Shown here: positions 40,575-51,786 of the stretch, piece by piece
Numbering within the stretch: position 1 is the first letter of the stretch
Layout: every line of letters begins with the position of its first letter
DNA from: Methylotenera versatilis 7
GTDB lineage: Bacteria; Pseudomonadota; Gammaproteobacteria; Burkholderiales; Methylophilaceae
Length of the DNA: 64,000 bases
Assembly: GCF_000799165.1 (NCBI RefSeq)
Contig: NZ_JUGF01000002.1
Span: 682,001-746,000, forward strand
Direction of reading: 5' to 3'
The notes under the pieces: generated by a model
Told to the model about the DNA's origin: nothing
What the model saw: only the letters and a program-made list of their open reading frames with translations
Databases searched by the model: none
Made by a program: the position numbers and the translations under genes

Positions 40575-42212
40575 CTATTTTTTGATGCCTTTTTTGGCAA
40601 GTGCGGCCGCGTGAATGGTTTTGTTCACATACCATTGTTGCGCGATAGACAATATATTGTTCACCAACCAATACAACACCAAACCGGCAGGGAAGAAGAA
40701 GAAGAACACACTAAATACCACCGGCATGATTTTCATTATTTTTGCTTGCAGCGGGTCAGTCGGTGCAGGGTTTAAATAGGTTTGAATAATCATGGTAGCG
40801 CCCATCAAAATCGGCAAAATAAACCACGGATCAGTCGCGGATAAATCTTGAATCCAGCCAAAGAATGGCGCATGGCGCAACTCAACAGATGCGAGTAATA
40901 CCCAATAAAGTGCAATAAAAACAGGGATCTGCACAAGGATTGGCAAACAGCCGCCCATTGGGTTGATTTTTTCGGTACGATACATTTCAAGCATGGCTTG
41001 CTGCATTTTTTGTTTATCGTCGCCAAACTTTTCTTTCATACTTTGTAAGCGTGGCGCCAATTCGCGCATTTGCGCCATCGATTTATAGCTAGCTGCTGAA
41101 AGTGGAAAAAATACCGCTTTAATCAGAATCGTGAGCAAAATAATCGCTACACCCCAATTATTCACCAAGCCATGAATTTTCGATAATACCCAGAATAATG
41201 GTTTAGCAATAATGGTTAACCAACCATAATCCACCGTGTATTCCAAGCCTGGCGCAGCTTTAGTTAATACTTCCTCAACTTGCGGCCCTGCAAATAATTG
41301 AGCGCCTATTTCAGTTGTAGTACCGGCTGCAATACTTGCATTCGGGGTTACAACACCCACCGCATAAATATTATCGGATAGTTTTTTTGTATAAAACTCG
41401 CGCTCAACGCCTGTTTTTGGAATCCACGCACTGGCAAAGTAGTGTTGTACCAAACCGACCCAGCCATCTTTAGTAGTTTTAGATAAATCGGCCTTTGCCA
41501 TTTCGTTAAACTTAATCTTTTTGAATTTATCGGCTTCCGTAAAATACGCACCACCGGTGAAAGTCGGCATCATCATAGAGCCTTGATTCGATTCACTATC
41601 ATGCACAATTTGGTAATACGCAGAAGGCGTAATCGCGGTTGCGCTAGCGTTGTTAATTTGAAAACGTACATCAATGACATAGCTGTTGCGGTGGAAAGTA
41701 TAGATTTTATCAACGCTAACACCATTTTCCGCCCAAGAAAGGCGCACCTCCTGCGTATCTTGGCCATCAGCTAAACTGTAGTCGCTGGCGGTACTTGTAA
41801 ACTGTGATTTATGATTCGGTAAATCCGCGCCCATCAAACCCGATTGCGCGACATAAAACATTGGTTTAAATGCGTCATCCATTAATACAAAATGGCCATT
41901 TTTAGTGTCAGATGCAGCGTGCTGATTCAGCACTAAGCGCCGCAGATCACCGCCTATAGTATCGATTTCAGCTTCAAATAAATCCGTTTTAACCTTAACG
42001 CGTTGGCCTGTAGCCAATTTAAAGCTACCATCATTTACATTGGTTTGCGTTACACCGGTTGCGCTGCCTGCTGCCACGCCATTGGCGTTAGGCGCTGTTT
42101 GAACAGTTACTTGCGGATCAATGACAGGCGCATTTTTTTGCTGCCACGCATCCCACAACATCATGATTGAGAAAGAAAAAATGACAAATAAAATTAAACG
42201 GCGTGTATCCAT
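40575..42212 (-). CDS. yidC: Membrane protein insertase YidC
   Basis: YidC inserts and folds inner-membrane proteins, alone or with SecYEG. The gram-negative form is seen: an N-terminal helix (LILFVIFSFSIMMLWDAW), a large periplasmic beta domain (about residues 50-330) and the conserved five-helix insertase core. The core carries WGVAIILLTILIKAVFFPLSAASYKSM, PILVQIPVFIALYWVLLASVEL and FPAGLVLYWLVNNILSI. At 545 residues the length is normal. It lies in the rpmH-rnpA-yidD-yidC-mnmE string. Confidence 0.97.
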   Translation of the reverse strand: MDTRRLILFVIFSFSIMMLWDAWQQKNAPVIDPQVTVQTAPNANGVAAGSATGVTQTNVNDGSFKLATGQRVKVKTDLFEAEIDTIGGDLRRLVLNQHAASDTKNGHFVLMDDAFKPMFYVAQSGLMGADLPNHKSQFTSTASDYSLADGQDTQEVRLSWAENGVSVDKIYTFHRNSYVIDVRFQINNASATAITPSAYYQIVHDSESNQGSMMMPTFTGGAYFTEADKFKKIKFNEMAKADLSKTTKDGWVGLVQHYFASAWIPKTGVEREFYTKKLSDNIYAVGVVTPNASIAAGTTTEIGAQLFAGPQVEEVLTKAAPGLEYTVDYGWLTIIAKPLFWVLSKIHGLVNNWGVAIILLTILIKAVFFPLSAASYKSMAQMRELAPRLQSMKEKFGDDKQKMQQAMLEMYRTEKINPMGGCLPILVQIPVFIALYWVLLASVELRHAPFFGWIQDLSATDPWFILPILMGATMIIQTYLNPAPTDPLQAKIMKIMPVVFSVFFFFFPAGLVLYWLVNNILSIAQQWYVNKTIHAAALAKKGIKK

Positions 42213-42298
42213 AGGTTTTATAATCGATCAGTTAATTAATTCGTCTGTTACAAAGATTAGAAATGTTAATCATCATCATAAACGAGTATTGTTAAATA

Positions 42299-42508
42299 TT
42301 AAGGTACTGGGTCACTGCCACCAGCATGCCAGGGATGGCAACGTGCTAAACGCTTGATGGTTAAAATGCTACCACTTAATGCGCCATGTTTTTGTATACA
42401 GGCAATCGCATAATGTGAACAAGTTGGATGGAATCGGCATTGTTGCCCAAAAAACGGGCTTAATGCGACTTGATACAAGCGAATACATGCGATCAAAAAT
42501 CGTGTCAT
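42299..42508 (-). CDS. yidD: Membrane protein insertion efficiency factor YidD
   Basis: This 69-residue protein has the family signature YQVALSPFFGQQCRFHPTCSHYAIACIQKHG with three conserved cysteines, and the C-terminal RLARCHPWHAGGSDPVP. It is an amphipathic inner-membrane-associated protein assisting YidC-dependent insertion. It sits 35 bases after rnpA. Confidence 0.95.
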   Translation of the reverse strand: MTRFLIACIRLYQVALSPFFGQQCRFHPTCSHYAIACIQKHGALSGSILTIKRLARCHPWHAGGSDPVP

Positions 42509-42543
42509 GGTTATACATTCTATAATTACAGCGGTATTTATTG

Positions 42544-42927
42544 CTATACATCTGTTTTTACTGTGTTTTTACTGCTATTTTCTGTATTTTTTGCAATCAA
42601 CTTCAACATTAATTGCTCAAACTCTTGCTTCACCTGATTAAAATCTGTCTTTTCAAACGTTTTTTGTGCTTGAATCACCAAATCAATTGACGGCAAGTTA
42701 TGCTGATTTAATCTAAACAGCTCACGTAAGACACGCCGCATATAATTTCGTTTAACGGCCAATTTTGCCGTTTTTTTTGCCACAATCAAACCCAAACGCG
42801 GCCTATTTAACAGGTTCGGCTTAAAGCGCATTACCAAATAAGGTGAAGCAATTCGTTTACGCAAATTAAAAACGGATGAAAAATCATCCGTTTTAATTAG
42901 CTTGGCTTGTTTAGGCAAACTAAACAT
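42544..42927 (-). CDS. rnpA: Ribonuclease P protein component
   Basis: The protein subunit of RNase P binds the 5' leader of pre-tRNA. The core RNR motif region is present (AKLAVKRNYMRRVLRELFR), with N-terminal LIKTDDFSSVFNLRKR. I choose 42927 (MFSLPKQAKL); in-frame starts at 42933 and 42942 are possible. The C-terminal tail is Asn/Thr rich (KNTENSSKNTVKTDV). It lies downstream of rpmH as in nearly all bacteria. Confidence 0.93.
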   Translation of the reverse strand: MFSLPKQAKLIKTDDFSSVFNLRKRIASPYLVMRFKPNLLNRPRLGLIVAKKTAKLAVKRNYMRRVLRELFRLNQHNLPSIDLVIQAQKTFEKTDFNQVKQEFEQLMLKLIAKNTENSSKNTVKTDV

Positions 42928-42985
42928 GACCATTTTTATCATCAACCGTTAATCACCTTCAATAACAGGTAATTAACGTTAATAA

Positions 42986-43120
42986 TTAAAGACCTAGGCG
43001 CGAACGACCTTTAGCACGACGCGCTGCAATAACAGCACGACCACCTTTAGTTTTCATGCGCACTAAAAAACCATGCGTACGTGCACGACGTGTTTTAGAA
43101 GGTTGGTAAGTACGTTTCAT
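42986..43120 (-). CDS. rpmH: 50S ribosomal protein L34
   Basis: This 44-residue basic protein was found by reading the minus strand between rnpA and dnaA: it begins [18 protein letters not shown] and ends [11 protein letters not shown], a textbook L34. A GGAG ribosome binding site lies upstream. It is first in the leftward rpmH-rnpA-yidD-yidC run next to the origin. Confidence 0.97.
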   Translation of the reverse strand: MKRTYQPSKTRRARTHGFLVRMKTKGGRAVIAARRAKGRSRLGL

Positions 43121-43221
43121 TTAATTCTCCGCAAAAGCAATATGCAACAAAGCCCTCTATTAAACACGATTCCGTATAGATATGTCAACCTATATTTAGT
43201 TTAATAATCAAGCTAATTGCC

Positions 43222-43230
43222 TGTGGATAA
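43222..43230 (-). other. DnaA box between rpmH and dnaA
   Basis: This is a perfect TTATCCACA box on the minus strand (TGTGGATAA on plus). It may autoregulate dnaA or belong to a bipartite origin. Confidence 0.7.
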
Positions 43231-43400
43231 GTAAGGCTAAACCAGCTAAAATAGAAAGCTTAATGTATGATTTTTACCCTAGTGTTTCTTCATTAAATAT
43301 CGAGATAAAAATAGCGGTTAATTAATGATGGGTATTGATTAGCTACCCCTTAATTTAAAATAATATTAACAATACTAACGTTTGGGAGGACAAAGAACAG

Positions 43401-44831
43401 ATGCATAATTTTTGGCCTACTTGCCTTAGTCGTTTTGAACAAGAATTATCTACACAGCAATTTAACACCTGGATTAAACCCCTGCAAACCGAGTTAATTG
43501 AAACCGCGCCTGGAAGCAATGCTATTCGCGTGCTTGCGCCGAATAAATTTGTGCAGCAATGGGTAAAAGATCGTTTTTTAAATAAAATTGAATCGATTGC
43601 CGCAGAATTATTACCCGATAACTTCACTGTTGAGCTTTGCATTAGTCAATCAAAGCCTGAAAATACAGAGAAGAATAACCCTAGAAAAAATCCCACTCAA
43701 AACTTAAGCGAAATAACTCGTCCCTCGGTTTTGCAAAGAGCTGGCTTACAGAAAGCTAGTGAATCAACAAGCGTAACAATTAAGACTGCTAACCCGCGTA
43801 CTGCAGAGCGTGCGTCCGGATTAAACAGCAGTTTTAATTTTGATAACTATGTCACGGGTCGTGCCAACCAGCTTGCGCGCGCTGCAGCAATCCAGGTGGC
43901 AGATAATCCAGGTCAATCATATAACCCGCTGTTTATTTACGGTGGCGTGGGTTTAGGTAAAACCCATTTACTACAAGCTATTGGTAACCAATTAAAACAA
44001 CAAAAACCGGATGCCAATATTCGTTACCTACATGCGGAGCGCTATGTATCTGATGTAGTCAAGGCGTATGAAAATAAAGCCTTTGATGAATTCAAGCGGC
44101 AATATCACTCACTGGATTTATTGTTAATTGATGATATTCAGTTTTTTGCCAAGAAAAACCGCACACAAGAAGAGTTTTTCTATGCGTTTAATACGTTAAT
44201 TGAAGAGAAAAAACAGATAGTTATTACTTGTGATACGTATCCAAAAGAAATTGCCGATGTAGATGAACGGCTGCGTACACGTTTTAGTTGGGGTTTAACG
44301 GTTGCGGTGGAACCGCCAGAATTAGAGATGCGTGTCGCGATTTTGCTTAAAAAAGCGGAAGAATCTAAAGTACATATTTCGGAAGATGTGGCTTTTTTTG
44401 TAGCGAAACAAATACGGTCTAGCGTACGTGAGCTGGAAGGCGCTTTAAATAGGATTGTAGCGATGGCGAACTTTACGGGTCATGCTATTGACATACATCT
44501 AGCCAAAGATGCGCTACGTGATTTAATTGCGGTGCGTGGCCGGCAAATTACTATTGAGAATATCCAAAAAACCGTTGCTGATTATTACAAGATAAAAGTA
44601 GGGGAAATGTACAGCAAAAAACGTTCGCGTAATTTTGCCAGACCCAGACAAATTGCCATGAGTTTGGCACGCGAGTTAACCAATCATAGTTTTCCTGAAA
44701 TTGGGGAAGCTTTCGGTAGTCGTCATCACACAACGGTAATGCATGCCTGCGATGAAATCGAACAATTGCGCTTGAATGATCAAACCATCGCACGGGATTT
44801 AGGTTTTTTAACACAGGTGATCCGTGATTAA
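43401..44831 (+). CDS. dnaA: Chromosomal replication initiator DnaA
   Basis: DnaA binds oriC boxes and melts the origin. Domain I (FEQELSTQQFNTWIKPLQ), a short variable domain II, the AAA+ domain with GGVGLGKTHLLQAIGN and LLLIDDIQFF, and the C-terminal domain IV with SRHHTTVMHACDEI are complete in 476 residues. The start at 43401 follows GGGAGGAC. It is the first gene on the rightward replichore and is followed by dnaN. Confidence 0.98.
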   Translation: MHNFWPTCLSRFEQELSTQQFNTWIKPLQTELIETAPGSNAIRVLAPNKFVQQWVKDRFLNKIESIAAELLPDNFTVELCISQSKPENTEKNNPRKNPTQNLSEITRPSVLQRAGLQKASESTSVTIKTANPRTAERASGLNSSFNFDNYVTGRANQLARAAAIQVADNPGQSYNPLFIYGGVGLGKTHLLQAIGNQLKQQKPDANIRYLHAERYVSDVVKAYENKAFDEFKRQYHSLDLLLIDDIQFFAKKNRTQEEFFYAFNTLIEEKKQIVITCDTYPKEIADVDERLRTRFSWGLTVAVEPPELEMRVAILLKKAEESKVHISEDVAFFVAKQIRSSVRELEGALNRIVAMANFTGHAIDIHLAKDALRDLIAVRGRQITIENIQKTVADYYKIKVGEMYSKKRSRNFARPRQIAMSLARELTNHSFPEIGEAFGSRHHTTVMHACDEIEQLRLNDQTIARDLGFLTQVIRD

Positions 44832-45109
44832 AATGTGATGTAGCATTGTGGATAAGTGTGCTTTTAGCTTGTGGGTAAAATAAGAATAAAACCTGATTTT
44901 GCTAAACTGGCTTTTTAATACACAATTAATACACAGTAGTAAGTAAAGTTATAAACAGTATAAAAAAGTATTTAACTATTTGATTTAAAACATCTTTAAA
45001 AGATATACACAGAAAAACGCTACATTATTATTACTATTATTTTTTTATATATCATTTATATAAAACTAAACTATTTAAAAAAACGGGTATTACCTTAGGA
45101 ATTTAAACC
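44832..45109. other. oriC: Probable replication origin (oriC) between dnaA and dnaN
   Basis: This 278-base region carries a perfect DnaA box (44847-44855, TGTGGATAA), a one-mismatch box (44870-44878, TGTGGGTAA), two TTAATACACA repeats 11 bp apart (44915-44924 and 44926-44935), TTATAAACA (44949-44957) and ATATACACA (45003-45011). An almost pure A/T stretch (about 45020-45090) follows and could be the unwinding element. Gene polarity switches here. Proof of the exact origin needs skew or marker-frequency data. Confidence 0.65.
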
Positions 45110-46210
45110 ATGCAAATTAAAATAAATCGTGAAACTTTGCTAAAACCATTAATGAATGTCACCAGTATTGTAGAAAGACGTCATACACTACCGATACTTT
45201 CAAATTTACTGCTGGAAGCTAAAAATAACCAATTGCAATTAACTGCAACCGATTTAGAAATGCAAATCTCCTTAAATGTTGAAAATAACTTCAGTGGTGA
45301 ATTATCAACCACCATTTCAGCGAAGAAATTCTTGGATATTTGCCGCTCATTACCAGAGTCTGCCGATATCGACATGGTTACCAATGATAGTCGCATGACA
45401 GTAAAGGCAGGAAAAAGCCGGTTTAATTTACAAACACTTCCTGCAGCTGATTATCCAGTGATGACAAAAACCTCAGGACAAGGTGTTAATATTACTATTA
45501 GTCAAATCGCATTAAAGAAGTTGTTTAAGCAAGTTGAATTTGCCATGGCGCAACAAGACATTCGCTATTATTTGAATGGGTTGTTATTGGAAGTGATTGA
45601 AGATAATTTAAATGTAGTGGGTACAGATGGTCATCGTTTGAGTTTCAGCTCTATCAAACTTAACCAAAGCTATGATAAGACTGATGTAATAGTCCCGCGT
45701 AAAACCGTGATAGAACTGATTAAATTACTAAATGATTCAGAAGAAGAAGTAGTGGTTGAAGTAAATGCAGGCCAGGTTAATTTTTCTTTTAGTGATATAC
45801 GCTTAATCTCCAAAGTGATTGATGGTAAATTTCCGGATTATCACCGTGTGATTCCTACTGGCCATCAAAATACATTTAGTGTGAATCGCTTAGCTGTATT
45901 AACGGCCATGCAACGTGCCTCTATTTTATCGAATGAAAAATACCGCGGCATTCGTATGGTATTAAGTAATAATAATCTAAAATTAATTAGTACTAATACC
46001 GAGCAAGAAGAGGCAGAAGAAGAGCTGGAAATTGAATATGCACAAGATGGTTTGGATATTGGTTTTAATGTGACTTATTTGATTGATGTATTGAATAATG
46101 TCAGCGATGAGAATATTAATTTTTCATTTGCAGATGCAAATAGCAGCTGCCTGATTACCGTACCAAATGATCAAAACTATAAATATGTTGTGATGCCAAT
46201 GCGCATTTAA
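45110..46210 (+). CDS. dnaN: DNA polymerase III beta subunit (sliding clamp)
   Basis: This ring-shaped processivity clamp has 366 residues with three repeated domains. Landmarks are LLKPLMNVTSIVERRHTLPILSN, LEMQISLNV, the middle domain ending in GTDGHRLSFS, and the C-terminal MPMRI characteristic of beta clamps. It is transcribed with dnaA. Confidence 0.98.
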   Translation: MQIKINRETLLKPLMNVTSIVERRHTLPILSNLLLEAKNNQLQLTATDLEMQISLNVENNFSGELSTTISAKKFLDICRSLPESADIDMVTNDSRMTVKAGKSRFNLQTLPAADYPVMTKTSGQGVNITISQIALKKLFKQVEFAMAQQDIRYYLNGLLLEVIEDNLNVVGTDGHRLSFSSIKLNQSYDKTDVIVPRKTVIELIKLLNDSEEEVVVEVNAGQVNFSFSDIRLISKVIDGKFPDYHRVIPTGHQNTFSVNRLAVLTAMQRASILSNEKYRGIRMVLSNNNLKLISTNTEQEEAEEELEIEYAQDGLDIGFNVTYLIDVLNNVSDENINFSFADANSSCLITVPNDQNYKYVVMPMRI

Positions 46211-46218
46211 CTGATAAA

Positions 46219-46234
46219 AGTTTCACGTGAATCA
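46219..46234. other. Near-consensus parS-like site between dnaN and gyrB
   Basis: AGTTTCACGTGAATCA differs from the perfect parS by two bases (14 of 16). It lies in the short dnaN-gyrB gap and is weaker than the three perfect sites. Confidence 0.5.
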
Positions 46235-46248
46235 AGCATTAAAAGTAA

Positions 46249-48702
<2,454 letters not shown>

Positions 48703-48775
48703 TTGTGAATAGGTTCCAGCTGATTTCTGGAATTTTCCAAATAATTTAGATTTTCTCAAAACTCTAAATTTAAGA

Positions 48776-48810
48776 AAGCTAAAGGCTCCTGTAGGAGCCT
48801 TTAGCTTTTT
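48776..48810 (+). terminator. Intrinsic terminator after gyrB
   Basis: A 15-bp perfect stem AAGCTAAAGGCTCCT/AGGAGCCTTTAGCTT (48776-48790 and 48793-48807) is followed by a T run. It ends the dnaA-dnaN-gyrB unit and may also stop leftward tatABC transcription. Confidence 0.88.
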
Positions 48811-48920
48811 ATTGAGTCTAGAGTGGAGTTACGGAGTTGATCAATCTTTTTTCATGTCCAAAAGAAGTTGTGTAGTAACGTTGTTCGATACCATATTGAA
48901 GCGGGTGAGGTCCAAACCTC

Positions 48921-49694
48921 CTAAAATTTTTGCTCATCAAGAGGATGAAATTGGCTGCTTTTTACTGAAGAGTTTCCGCTGCGGTAATGTTGCATCACAT
49001 TAGCTACCAAAATTCCAGCTTCATATAATACTAGTAAAGGTATGGCCAGCATAAACTGAGATACGATATCGGGCGGAGTGAAGATTGCTCCTAGTACGAA
49101 GGCGCCGACTACTACGTAAGGGCGAGCCTCACGTAATGCTGCAACGCTTACAATATTAGCTGTCACTAGCACTACCACAGCGACAGGCACTTCAAACGCT
49201 AGTCCGAAAGCGATAAATAGTCCCATTGCAAAGTCGAGGTATTTGCTAATATCTGTCATCACTGCCACTCCTTCAGGTGCAGTTTGCGCGATGAAGCCAA
49301 ACACGACCGGCAATACCAGACAATAGGCAAACACCATGCCGCATAAAAAAAGTAGGGTGCTCGCAAATACCATTGGTCCAATCAGGCGGCGTTCATGCGT
49401 AAAAAGCCCTGGAGCGACAAAAGCCCAGATCTGGTAAAGGCTATAAGGGAGGGAAATCATGAAGGCCGTCAATAATGCGACTTTCATGGGGACGAAGAAC
49501 GGGGTGACCACACCTGTGGCTATCATCTGCCCACCTGCTGGCAGACTTTTTAGCATTGGCATAGCAAGCATGTGGTATATATCGTTTGCAAACGGGAATA
49601 GTGCAATCATCACCAGTAATAAGCAAATGAAGATACGCATCAGACGATTTCGTAACTCAATCAGATGTGAAATAAAGTTGTCAGATATGTTCAA
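48921..49694 (-). CDS. tatC: Sec-independent translocase subunit TatC
   Basis: TatC recognises twin-arginine signal peptides with TatB. There are six membrane helices; the conserved N terminus is HLIELRNRLMR, with FVPMKVALLTAFMISLPYSLYQIWAFVAPGL, the conserved periplasmic Pro/Glu loop, and FEVPVAVVVLV. At 257 residues it is complete. It overlaps tatB by 4 bases. tatABC stand between gyrB and the mau region, close to a clear Tat-type signal in MauA. Confidence 0.95.
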   Translation of the reverse strand: MNISDNFISHLIELRNRLMRIFICLLLVMIALFPFANDIYHMLAMPMLKSLPAGGQMIATGVVTPFFVPMKVALLTAFMISLPYSLYQIWAFVAPGLFTHERRLIGPMVFASTLLFLCGMVFAYCLVLPVVFGFIAQTAPEGVAVMTDISKYLDFAMGLFIAFGLAFEVPVAVVVLVTANIVSVAALREARPYVVVGAFVLGAIFTPPDIVSQFMLAIPLLVLYEAGILVANVMQHYRSGNSSVKSSQFHPLDEQKF

Positions 49695-50101
49695 TTTAGC
49701 GTGCTCACCTTGATTGGCGATGGCTTCGTTATATCTGTAGTAGGGATAGATAGTACCTCTTCAGTGTTAACCTTTTCCTGATGCTCCCCTTCATGGTGGA
49801 TGACTTGACCTACTTGGTATTTTGGCGATACAGCCTGTTCCATTTCATGCTTTATAACCTGCCCAACCTGGTATTGTGTCGATCCTGCCTGAGTATTTTT
49901 GAGTATCTCATTTTGGAGTTTCTGAATCTCTTCAAAGCGTAGTTCGTTGCTGATATCTGATTTTATGTCATTAACGTAGCGTTGTGCCCGGCCCATCAGC
50001 AGACCTGCGGTACGCGCGAGTTTAGGTAGTTTTTCAGGGCCGATGACGATCAGTGCCACTATGCCGACCACGATCAGCTCTGAAAAGGCGATATCAAACA
50101 T
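49691..50101 (-). CDS. tatB: Sec-independent translocase subunit TatB
   Basis: This single-helix protein begins MFDIAFSELIVVGIVALIVIGPEKLP, with the Glu in the helix and the conserved GPEKLP hinge, then an amphipathic helix. It is 136 residues long. The tail contains an unusual imperfect duplication: YQVGQVIKHE and YQVGQVIHHE, separated by about 11 residues. TatB forms the substrate receptor with TatC. It lies between tatA and tatC. Confidence 0.95.
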   Translation of the reverse strand: MFDIAFSELIVVGIVALIVIGPEKLPKLARTAGLLMGRAQRYVNDIKSDISNELRFEEIQKLQNEILKNTQAGSTQYQVGQVIKHEMEQAVSPKYQVGQVIHHEGEHQEKVNTEEVLSIPTTDITKPSPIKVSTLN

Positions 50102-50127
50102 GAATAAGTTTCGTCCTGTAGCCTGAG

Positions 50128-50343
50128 TTACTGCTTGATCTTGTGATCAATGTTGTTTTCTATTGTGTGTTCGTAGGCTTCGTGTTCAAGTGCAGGGCTA
50201 ACTTTACCTTCATTGACAGCTTCTTTGAAGCCCTTGACTGCGCCACCAACGTCACTGCCAATGTTGCGAAGTTTCTTGGTGCCAAAAACCAACGCCACGA
50301 TTACCAGTACGATCAACCAGTGCCAGATACTAAATGAACCCAT
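50128..50343 (-). CDS. tatA: Sec-independent translocase subunit TatA
   Basis: This 71-residue channel-forming subunit has the N-terminal helix [30 protein letters not shown], an FGTKKL hinge and an amphipathic helix. A ribosome binding site (AGGAG) precedes the start. It is first of tatABC, 117 bases downstream of the AraC regulator on the same strand. The gap contains a TTGGCA/TGCCAA inverted repeat (50367-50390). Confidence 0.95.
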   Translation of the reverse strand: MGSFSIWHWLIVLVIVALVFGTKKLRNIGSDVGGAVKGFKEAVNEGKVSPALEHEAYEHTIENNIDHKIKQ

Positions 50344-50460
50344 TACACAATCTCCTAATTTTGACCTTGGCAGTTCGTTGATATTGCCAAAGACATGAAT
50401 ATAAATAATTACTATCTGTTATCTTTTGATTTCTAATGTTTGTGGCAGGATGAATCTTAA

Positions 50461-51477
50461 TCAGTGTCTTTCACCGATACGCGAGCGAGATAGTGTCTCA
50501 AGTGGAGTTTCTCCGAAAAGCTCGCGGTAATAGCGTGAGAAAAGACTCATGTGCCAGAAGCCCCATTTGGCAGCCACGCTGGCGATGTATCTGACCTGAT
50601 GCGGTGCAGATTGCAGCTCTGCACGTATTCTATGGAGACGCACATTACGCATGTATGCAATCGGTGTAATGCCGAGCACTCTAATAAATGCGTGATTCAG
50701 AGTGCGTCGGCTGATGCGCAGGCTAATACACAGTTCCTCTATCGTTAATGGGTAGCCCGAGCTCGATAGAGTCAAGTCGTGCACGCGGTTGACAATATAG
50801 CGATGAATGCGGTGATCGTAATTTTGGCTTGGGCTATTGTTAGCCTGCAGCAGCGCCTGCAGACAGGTGGCCATCAACTCATCTTCAAAGTGACGCCACA
50901 TTTGGTGTATGTCGGCGGTGTCGCGAATTTCCGACATATAACGCATACCGCCTGCCAGAGAGGTTTGCAGTCGCGTTATAACCTCAGGGGATATCAACTC
51001 CACGGGCTTAACCTTTTCCATGGTTTTGCGCAGGTCAATCCACTCGACTTGCGCGGCGTAGTCTTCCAGCCGTTGCGCTGTGATGACTACTGCCGTTATT
51101 TCCGATAAATTCGAGGTGCGGAAAATCAGTTCGGCATTCTTGTCCAGCGTGATCAGAGAATTTTCTTTGACAGGAAGCAGCCCCCAGGTAGCGTTGCCTT
51201 CGATGACTGTTGGCAATCCGATAACATAAGCATCTGCTGGTGCGGCAGCGATCTGGTCAACGGCGCGGTTCATCGTCTCGCGAAAGACCTGCACACCCTT
51301 ATAAGTGACACTGTTTAGAGCGCCAGAAAACGTTCCTTTGCTTAGCTGAGTATAGTCCTGCGTCCAAAATGGCAGTGCTTCCGCTTGTTCTAGAACATCG
51401 GTTGTTGTACGCTGAACTAAATGTATTTTAGGGCTGCCCAGAGGGGATGTGCCCAAAAACTCTTCTTGAAAACTCAA
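50461..51477 (-). CDS. AraC/XylS family transcriptional regulator (candidate regulator of mau)
   Basis: The C-terminal double helix-turn-helix domain is clear (SGYPLTIEELCISLRISRRTLNHAFIRVLGITPIAYMRNVRLHRIRAEL, then VRYIASVAAKWGFWHMSLFSRYYRELFGETPLET). The N-terminal ~220 residues form a sensor domain of the EutR-like type, with an unknown ligand. I place the start at TTG 51477, because AAGAGGAGAAG lies 4 to 14 bases upstream and the protein then begins LSFQEEFLG. The frame extends to GTG 51627 but has no ribosome binding site there. A hairpin and an inverted-repeat promoter precede it. It is divergent from mauF and upstream of tatABC. Confidence 0.88.
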   Translation of the reverse strand: MSFQEEFLGTSPLGSPKIHLVQRTTTDVLEQAEALPFWTQDYTQLSKGTFSGALNSVTYKGVQVFRETMNRAVDQIAAAPADAYVIGLPTVIEGNATWGLLPVKENSLITLDKNAELIFRTSNLSEITAVVITAQRLEDYAAQVEWIDLRKTMEKVKPVELISPEVITRLQTSLAGGMRYMSEIRDTADIHQMWRHFEDELMATCLQALLQANNSPSQNYDHRIHRYIVNRVHDLTLSSSGYPLTIEELCISLRISRRTLNHAFIRVLGITPIAYMRNVRLHRIRAELQSAPHQVRYIASVAAKWGFWHMSLFSRYYRELFGETPLETLSRSRIGERH

Positions 51478-51494
51478 GATGCTTCTCCTCTTGC

Positions 51495-51555
51495 CAGACC
51501 TTTCGTCTGATGCTGATATCCAGCATATTTTTGATATGCGGCGTTGAAAGGTCTG
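51495..51555 (-). other. Stem-loop in the 5' leader of the AraC regulator mRNA
   Basis: Perfect 10-bp arms CAGACCTTTC and GAAAGGTCTG (51495-51504 and 51546-51555) enclose an inner hairpin ATGCTG/CAGCAT (51510-51515 and 51521-51526). The base of the stem is 2 bases from the Shine-Dalgarno segment (51482-51492), so the fold could affect translation initiation at TTG 51477. Confidence 0.65.
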
Positions 51556-51661
51556 ATCTATTTTTCTATAGTATGTATATTTATGTATATCCGCGTGCGA
51601 TGGCATCTGTATAAGCAAAAATTGCACACGGGAAAATGTAAATAAATTGTAACTGAATGTA

Positions 51662-51780
51662 ACTATAGTCCATCATGAAAAAGCAGAGTAGCAAAAATCG
51701 GCAATAGTTGTAGCGTACTTCTAACTCTATGAAATATATGACGATTATTGCTACGGAACTCGTATCAACACTGTGATATT
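51662..51780. promoter_or_regulatory. Inverted-repeat activator site 1 with divergent -10 elements
   Basis: The left half-site AGTAGCAAAAATCGGCAA (51687-51704) and right half-site ATGACGATTATTGCTACG (51738-51755) are inverted copies separated by 33 bp. On plus, -10-like GATATT starts at 51775, 20 bases after the half-site edge. On minus, TATAGT (51667 to 51662) sits at the identical distance from the left edge. The plus side faces sRNA 1 and the minus side faces the AraC gene, implying autoregulation. Confidence 0.8.
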
Positions 51781-51786
51781 ACGCCT

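Noticed and set aside
48812-49003. 63-codon plus-strand ORF after gyrB
   Set aside because: It overlaps the 3' end of tatC, starts inside the region after the gyrB terminator, and has no recognisable protein features.
50367-50390. TTGGCA/TGCCAA inverted repeat upstream of tatA as a fifth mau-type site
   Set aside because: The arms lack the CGATTATTGCTACG part of the half-site and the spacing does not fit the other four copies.
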